From Morganella morganii H1r (GTDB lineage Bacteria; Pseudomonadota; Gammaproteobacteria; Enterobacterales; Enterobacteriaceae): DNA of 35,837 bases. A program made the position numbers and the translations under genes. The DNA lies in the NCBI RefSeq assembly GCF_000633515.1, contig NZ_AYMP01000052.1:1-35837 (forward strand), read 5' to 3'. The notes under the pieces are model-generated. The model was not told where the DNA came from and made no database searches. It saw only the letters and a program-made list of their open reading frames with translations. Below are positions 31,462-35,837 of this stretch, in pieces (position 1 is the stretch's first letter; each line of letters begins with the position of its first letter).

Positions 31462-32668
31462 TGACCGGTTGGAAAAAATCACCCTGTTGGTGGGCGGTCA
31501 TGCTTATTCTGACTGGAAAACCTACCGCATAGACAGTGATTTCCTGAAAGCCGCCGATGCCTGGCAATTATCCCTCGGTATTACTGACGGCGTATTTAAT
31601 GTTGATGCGGTTCGTGGTGCGCCGGTGAAAGTCAAAATGGGTGATGATGTGGTGCTGTCCGGCCGCATCGATACTGTCACCCGGGATGTGTCGCGCAAGG
31701 GTATTACCCTCAGCCTCAGCGGCCGTGATGAGGGAGGTATATTAATCGACTGTGCTGCTCCCGTATTCAGTGCCCGTCAGCTGAACCTGAGTGAGGTTAT
31801 CAGCAGCGTTGTCCGTCCGCTCGGCATTACCCGTGTCCGGATTCAGGCTGATAACATGATCCGCAGTGACCGTATTCAGACCGAACCCGGTGAACGCGCC
31901 TGGGATACCGTGATGAAAGCAGCCGGAAGCCGTGGCCTGTGGCCGTGGTTCGCGCCGGACGGCACGCTGATTATCGGCGGGCCTGATTACGATAAGCCCC
32001 CGGTGGCTGACCTGATACTGACCCGCAGCGGTGACGGTAATAATCTTATTTCGCTGTCTGAAACCCGTAATATTCAGGGCTGCTTTTCCGAATTGACCCT
32101 GCTGGCACAAAGTCACGCCTCGACAACCAAAAATAAAAAGCTGCAGACAAAACCGGTGGATGTTTCCCGCAGCGCACAGACATTCAGTGTCAGCACCGAA
32201 AGTGATGAGGATACCGGGGCGGATGACGGCCAGTCAGGCACCCATAATATGCGGATAAAAATCGGTGATCCGTCTGTTCCGTATTACCGGCCGCAAATTA
32301 TCACCGCCGGTGATGTGGATAATCCGGCTCAGCTTCAGTACCGTGCAAAAAAAGCAATGGCAGATGCCCGTCTGTCAGGGCTGGATATCACCGCTGAGGT
32401 GTTCGGTCACCGTACGGACAAAGGCGAACTCTGGGAGCCGGGGCAGCGGGTCAGAATTAAAAGTGAGCTGCACGGTATTGACGGGATTTTCTTCCTGATG
32501 GGCCGCACGTTTACCGGCGGCCGTCCGGGCGGGCCGGTGACACAGCTGCGGTTTAAGGAGGATGGAGTCTGGATACCGGATGTCTACACACAGAAAGCTA
32601 AAAATAAAAAAGGGAAAAAGAAAAAAGGCAAAGACCAGATCCGGCCGGTTGCACTGACAGCAGACTGA
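31445..32668 (+). CDS. P: Baseplate hub protein P (Mu gp44, gpD-like)
   Basis: 407 residues starting MPMPNDDRLEK. It is a two-domain beta protein with the landmarks KITLLVGGHAYSDWKTYRID, LSGRDEGGILIDCAAPVFS, ERAWDTVMKAAGSRGLWPWF, DGTLIIGGPDY, and a lysine-rich tail (KAKNKKGKKKKGKD). It is the Mu P / P2 D late-control hub type. Three nearby ATGs exist (31436, 31445, 31451); GGGAG at 31431-31435 suits 31445. It overlaps N by 17 bases. Confidence 0.88.
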   Translation: MPMPNDDRLEKITLLVGGHAYSDWKTYRIDSDFLKAADAWQLSLGITDGVFNVDAVRGAPVKVKMGDDVVLSGRIDTVTRDVSRKGITLSLSGRDEGGILIDCAAPVFSARQLNLSEVISSVVRPLGITRVRIQADNMIRSDRIQTEPGERAWDTVMKAAGSRGLWPWFAPDGTLIIGGPDYDKPPVADLILTRSGDGNNLISLSETRNIQGCFSELTLLAQSHASTTKNKKLQTKPVDVSRSAQTFSVSTESDEDTGADDGQSGTHNMRIKIGDPSVPYYRPQIITAGDVDNPAQLQYRAKKAMADARLSGLDITAEVFGHRTDKGELWEPGQRVRIKSELHGIDGIFFLMGRTFTGGRPGGPVTQLRFKEDGVWIPDVYTQKAKNKKGKKKKGKDQIRPVALTAD

Positions 32669-32680
32669 GAGAAATAACGT

Positions 32681-33334
32681 ATGTGGAACAGAATTAATCA
32701 GCGCATTAACAGCGCATTAAACGCCATCAGAATGCCGTTCAGGGCGCGTTTAAACAGCATCGACAGCAGCGGTAAAGTACAGACCATTCAGGCTGAGGGG
32801 CTGGCAAAAGAACCGCTGCAGGGACAGGAGTTATTCCAGCAGTACGGCCTGACCTCAAACCCGCCGCCGGGTACAATGGCCGTTGTGATCCCTGTCGGTG
32901 GTAAAACATCACACGGTATTGTGGTGGCAACCGAACACGGCAGCTACCGCCTTGCCGGGCTGAAATCCGGCGAAGTGGCACTGTACACTGATGAGGGGGC
33001 TAAAATCGTTCTGAAACGCGGCAAAATCATTGAGACAGACTGCGATGTTTTCCGGGTGAACTGCAAAGAATTTGAAGTGAATGCGGAAAGTAAAGCGGAC
33101 TTTAACACCCCGGAAGTCACCACCAGTCAGCGCCTTACGGCCATGGAACAAATTACCGGTAACGGCGGTATGTCAATTAAGGGTGGCACCGGTGCGGACT
33201 TTGAGGGTAATATCAGCCAGACATCCGGCAGTTATACCACTGACGGCGATGTGAAAGCCGGTCATATTTCACTGACCGGCCATGAACATACCAACGGCAA
33301 CAACGGCGGCAATACCGGTAAACCTGTCGGTTAA
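32681..33334 (+). CDS. Baseplate central spike protein (Mu gp45)
   Basis: 217 residues. An OB-fold-like N-terminal part (FRARLNSIDSSGKVQTIQAEG, QELFQQYGLTSNPPPGTMAVV) is followed by a repetitive beta-helix (EVALYTDEGAKIVLKRGK...) and the tip GHEHTNGNNGG with HEH at residues 201-203, the HxH iron-binding tip of Mu gp45 and P2 V spikes. It pierces the outer membrane on contraction. It is the last gene before the third late promoter. Confidence 0.88.
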   Translation: MWNRINQRINSALNAIRMPFRARLNSIDSSGKVQTIQAEGLAKEPLQGQELFQQYGLTSNPPPGTMAVVIPVGGKTSHGIVVATEHGSYRLAGLKSGEVALYTDEGAKIVLKRGKIIETDCDVFRVNCKEFEVNAESKADFNTPEVTTSQRLTAMEQITGNGGMSIKGGTGADFEGNISQTSGSYTTDGDVKAGHISLTGHEHTNGNNGGNTGKPVG

Positions 33335-33343
33335 TCCGGCTAA

Positions 33344-33389
33344 GTGCTGAACCCCGCCAACTCCTTTCTTTTGTCCGTGTTGTCAGAAT
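33344..33389 (+). promoter_or_regulatory. Late promoter for the baseplate/fibre module, leaderless start predicted
   Basis: GTGCTGAACCCCGCCAACTC (33344-33363) and a -10-like CAGAAT (33384-33389), offset 40 instead of 41. Seven bases after the hexamer is 33396, the A of the gp46 ATG. No ribosome site lies between. Spacing and -10 are poorer than in the other copies, but the motif is exact. Confidence 0.72.
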
Positions 33390-33395
33390 GACAGC

Positions 33396-33746
33396 ATGGA
33401 CAGACTCTTAAATCCCCTGACAGGTGACTACACCAACACCCGGACTGATTCTCTCGCTAATGCGGTTTATCTGCGCCTGATGACGCCGCTCGGCAGTTAC
33501 TGGGCGGATAAAACCCTCGGCTCCCGTCTGCACGAACTGACGCGGGAAAAAGATGTGTCCCGTGTTTACCGCCTTGCCCGCCAGTATGCTGAGCAGGCAC
33601 TGAAGCCACTGACAGATGACGGCCGCGCTGAGTCCGTTGAGGTCAGTGTACACAGTGACGGACGGCATCACGCTCTGTTGTGGATCACCGTCACGGATGC
33701 CGGAAACAATGTCCGTACCTTTAAACACCAGGTAAGGATTGCATAA
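33396..33746 (+). CDS. Baseplate wedge protein gp46 (GPW/gp25-like)
   Basis: 116 residues. MDRLLNPLTGDYTNTRTDSLANAVYLRLMTPLGSYWADKTLGSRLHEL is the conserved start of Mu gp46 (PF07409), part of the wedge and related to T4 gp25. The start is set by this conservation; there is no Shine-Dalgarno and the ATG coincides with the predicted transcript start. It overlaps gp47 by one base (TAATG). Confidence 0.88.
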   Translation: MDRLLNPLTGDYTNTRTDSLANAVYLRLMTPLGSYWADKTLGSRLHELTREKDVSRVYRLARQYAEQALKPLTDDGRAESVEVSVHSDGRHHALLWITVTDAGNNVRTFKHQVRIA

Positions 33747-34807
33747 TGTTCATCACACCCGGCTTTGAACAAATCCGCAGTGAGATTCTGCGGGATATCA
33801 AAAACCAGCTTCCGGATGCAGATACCGGGTCTGACAGTGATTTTTTTATCCGTGCGTCCTCTGTTGCCAGCGTTGCAACAGGAATTTATCAGCATCAGTC
33901 ATGGATTGTCCGTCAGATTTTCCCGGACACCGCTGACAGCGATTTTCTTGAGCTGCACGCCAGAACCCGCAATCTCATCCGCAAACCGGCAACCACCGCA
34001 TCCGGCACTGCAGACTTTACCGGCACACCGTACGCGGTTCTGCCGTCCGGACAGGAAATCAGGGGGGAAACCCTCAGTGTCATCACCACACAGGAGGTGG
34101 TGATTGATGAGGGCGGCAAGGCTTCAGCACCGGTCAGTGCCACAACGCCCGGCACTGTTTCAAATATCAGTGTCATTACCCCGGCTGAACTGGTCAGTGC
34201 TCCTATGGGGGTTAACAGCCGTGTACTTATTCAGCCGCTGAACGGTGGCACAGACAGGGAAACTGACGCGGCATTACTGGCCCGCCTTCTGGATTTGAAC
34301 CGGCGTCCCCCTGCAGGCGGTAATAAATATGATTACCGCCGCTGGGCGCTTGAGGTGCCGGGTGTGACCAATGCCTTTGTTTATCCGCTGCGCCGTGGTC
34401 TGGGTACGGTTGATGTGGCGATCACCTCGGCTGATGGTCTGCCTTCTCAGGAGATTATCGATGCCGTACAGGCGCATATCGATGATGTGCGTCCGGTCAC
34501 GGCCAAAAACTCACTGGTACTGGCTCCTGAGCAGAGTCGTATCGATTTTGATATTGAGATCCGTATTGCAGGTATTTCGCAGGATGATGCCGTCAGACAG
34601 GTAAAAGAGGAAATTCAGGCAGTAATGTCCAGACTTGCCCCCGGCGAAAGTTTTACCCGCAGTGATGCAGAAACCGCTGTATCCCTGATTCCGGGCATCC
34701 GTGACCGTTTGTTTATACAACCTGCGGGTAATGTCCCCGCACTGGTTGATGCTGATCATCTGGAATGGCTGCAGCCCGGTACTGTCACCGTGAGGATGAT
34801 GGCATGA
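33746..34807 (+). CDS. Baseplate J-like wedge protein gp47
   Basis: 353 residues, close to Mu gp47. FITPGFEQIRSEILRDIKNQL, DSDFLELHARTRNLIRKPATTASG, PAGGNKYDYRRWALEVPGVTNAFVYP and VRPVTAKNSLVLAPE are the baseplate J landmarks (PF04865). It joins gp46 and gp48 in the wedge. It overlaps gp48 by four bases (ATGA). Confidence 0.92.
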   Translation: MFITPGFEQIRSEILRDIKNQLPDADTGSDSDFFIRASSVASVATGIYQHQSWIVRQIFPDTADSDFLELHARTRNLIRKPATTASGTADFTGTPYAVLPSGQEIRGETLSVITTQEVVIDEGGKASAPVSATTPGTVSNISVITPAELVSAPMGVNSRVLIQPLNGGTDRETDAALLARLLDLNRRPPAGGNKYDYRRWALEVPGVTNAFVYPLRRGLGTVDVAITSADGLPSQEIIDAVQAHIDDVRPVTAKNSLVLAPEQSRIDFDIEIRIAGISQDDAVRQVKEEIQAVMSRLAPGESFTRSDAETAVSLIPGIRDRLFIQPAGNVPALVDADHLEWLQPGTVTVRMMA

Positions 34808-35367
34808 AATCCCTGCTGAAGCTGTTATTGCCGCCGGTCAGTTACGGTACGGATGCACCCGTACTGGATGCAGAACTGCAGGCTGAGGCTGACCAGCTGA
34901 CAAAGGCACAAAAGCAGGCTGAACGGGTACGGAACGGGGTTACCCCGTTTTTTTCGGATGCGTTACTGGCTGACTGGGAACGGGTTCTGGGACTGACAAC
35001 TGATTACAGTCAGACGTATCAGCAGCGCCTTGAAATGGTGCTGTTTAAGCTGTCAGAAACCGGCGGACTCTCCGTTCCTTACTTCATTCATCTGGCTGAG
35101 CGTATGGGGTACAGAATCACCATAGAAGAGCCACAGCCTTTTCAGGCCGGTGTAAACCGTGCCGGTGACCGGCTGATGCACAAAGATGCTTTATGGCTGT
35201 GGGTCGTTAATGTTTATGGCTCCAAAGTGCAGCCATACCGTTTTCGTGCCGGTGTTTCCGCTGCCGGTGACCGGCTGACTGTCTATGCGGATTCCGTTCT
35301 TGAAAGCCTGTTCCAGGACTTAAAACCCGCACACACCTATTGTTATTTTACTTATCAGGAATCGTGA
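34804..35367 (+). CDS. Tail wedge protein gp48 (DUF2313)
   Basis: 187 residues from MKSLLKLLLPPVSYGTDAPVL. The QAERVRNGVTPFFSDALLADWERVLGL and the duplicated RAGDRLM / AAGDRLTVYADSVLESLFQDLKPAHTY regions match DUF2313 (YmfQ/gp48). It links the wedge to the tail fibre. The repeat FQAGVNRAGDRL / FRAGVSAAGDRL is a short internal duplication. The start at 34804 is set by the ATGA overlap and by family alignment. Confidence 0.88.
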   Translation: MKSLLKLLLPPVSYGTDAPVLDAELQAEADQLTKAQKQAERVRNGVTPFFSDALLADWERVLGLTTDYSQTYQQRLEMVLFKLSETGGLSVPYFIHLAERMGYRITIEEPQPFQAGVNRAGDRLMHKDALWLWVVNVYGSKVQPYRFRAGVSAAGDRLTVYADSVLESLFQDLKPAHTYCYFTYQES

Positions 35368-35368
35368 T

Positions 35369-35837
35369 ATGCAGAATTTAATGCCGCCTATCGATACAAC
35401 TGACCATGCTTTTCATGACGGTGATCCGACTACCGGTCAACTCGGCACTATTGTCACCGCTGCATGGCTTAATGATGTTCAGGGTGCAACCCGCGACATT
35501 CAGGCTGAAATTATTGCCGTGCTGACTAAAGCAGGGATGCAGCCGAATCCACAAAAACAGAATCAGCTGGCAGAGGCTATCAGCCAGATTATCGGCAGTG
35601 GTGGCTATGCAACCAGCGGTGATTTAACGCTGGGCCTGAGTAAAAAGATTGATAAAGCAGATATAGCTCAGCAACTTGGTAACGACACAACAAAAGTTCC
35701 GTCACTGCATTTAGTGACCACAGAACTCGGCAAAAAAGCCAGTGTTGCTGATGCTAACAGCAAACTCGCCAAAGACCAGAACGGCGCAGACATCCCGAAT
35801 AAAGACACCTTTATCAAAAACCTTGGTTTACCGGAAA
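35369..35837 (+). CDS. Tail fibre protein, N-terminal part (runs off the window)
   Basis: 156 codons are visible, starting MQNLMPPIDTTDHAFHDGDP, with AGGA eight bases upstream. TGQLGTIVTAAWLNDVQGATRDIQAEIIAVLTKAGMQPNPQKQNQLAEAI is the tail-attachment part of Mu S / P2 H type fibres. It is followed by repeat-like segments (LGLSKKIDKADIAQQLGND, DANSKLAKDQNGADIPNKDTFIKNLGL) common in enterobacterial fibres. The receptor-binding end is outside. In Mu this region contains an invertible segment; none can be judged here. Confidence 0.85.
   Translation, partial: MQNLMPPIDTTDHAFHDGDPTTGQLGTIVTAAWLNDVQGATRDIQAEIIAVLTKAGMQPNPQKQNQLAEAISQIIGSGGYATSGDLTLGLSKKIDKADIAQQLGNDTTKVPSLHLVTTELGKKASVADANSKLAKDQNGADIPNKDTFIKNLGLPE

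Larger units (their letters stand above)
3518..35837 (+). mobile_element. Mu-like transposable prophage (left end to tail fibre; right end outside window)
   Basis: The order repressor, ner, DDE transposase A, ATPase B, small early genes, mor, C, lysis, terminase, portal, F, G, I/Z, T, sheath, tube, gp41, tape measure, N, P, gp45-gp48, fibre is that of phage Mu. The left terminus is placed at TGT (3518-3520): the first of three related transposase-type sites begins 3 bases in, and the tape-measure reading frame loses its character here. The five bases before it (GCGCC, 3513-3517) would be the target duplication, although they do not fit the preferred Mu target well. About 32 kb are in view; tail fibre, fibre chaperone and any mom-like genes would follow. 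Confidence 0.85.

Noticed and set aside
33257-33280. GCCGGTCA / TGACCGGC inverted repeat with an 8-base loop near the end of gp45, as a possible terminator before the third late promoter.
   Set aside because: It lies inside the coding sequence, codes for conserved spike residues, and no T-run follows.
1-35837. CRISPR arrays, tRNA or rRNA genes, insertion sequences and a toxin-antitoxin pair were looked for.
   Set aside because: No repeat-spacer pattern, tRNA cloverleaf or transposase other than MuA type was seen, and no adjacent pair of small genes had recognisable toxin-antitoxin features.

Overview
The window holds two nested bacteriophages in an enterobacterial genome. Gene order, the families present and a GC content near 50% suggest Enterobacterales, perhaps a Morganella-like member of the Morganellaceae. 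That host call is weak because almost everything here is phage DNA. Bases 1-3517 belong to a resident lambda-like (siphovirus) prophage tail region: an AT-rich cargo gene for a Lit-like zinc peptidase with its own terminator (104-1080), followed by the first ~806 codons of a tape-measure gene (from 1099). From about 3518 to the end of the window runs a Mu-like transposable prophage on the + strand, inserted inside that tape-measure gene. Its right end lies beyond the window.

Layout of the Mu-like element. Left end: TGT terminus at 3518 with three related transposase-type sites (3521-3671). Control region: leftward repressor gene (3731-4324), an operator and early-promoter region (4325-4506), ner. 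Early operon (4507-12723): transposase A, ATPase B, about ten small accessory genes (DUF3164, ANR regulator, three cysteine-rich proteins, Lar-like zinc protein, GemA/gp16-like), the middle activator Mor and a secreted cargo protein. Middle gene: the paralogous late activator C (12814-13275). Lysis module (13426-15163): holin, SAR endolysin, a 34-residue membrane peptide, spanin pair with Rz1 nested in Rz; two small membrane proteins follow. Head module: small and large terminase, portal, MuF-like protein with an extra C-terminal domain, gpG, protease I with an in-frame scaffold start (Z), decoration protein, capsid T and gp35-gp38. Contractile tail and baseplate: sheath, tube, gp41 with a -1 frameshift, tape measure, N, P, gp45 spike, gp46, gp47, gp48 and the start of a tail fibre.

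Regulation can be read from the sequence. Four near-identical promoter elements share a 20-bp motif centred about 43.5 bp upstream of the predicted start, which is where Mor/C-family activators bind in Mu. They precede C, the lysis genes, the head gene I and the baseplate gene gp46. The C promoter overlaps the terminator of the early operon so that its transcript starts inside the left arm of the hairpin. At the head and baseplate promoters the predicted +1 is the A of the ATG and no Shine-Dalgarno is present, so both late messages are predicted to be leaderless. No tRNA, rRNA, CRISPR array or insertion sequence was seen. No stretch over 300 bases lacks a gene; the longest gaps are 3550-3730 (left-end sites), 4325-4506 (operators) and 21037-21244 (terminator and late promoter).
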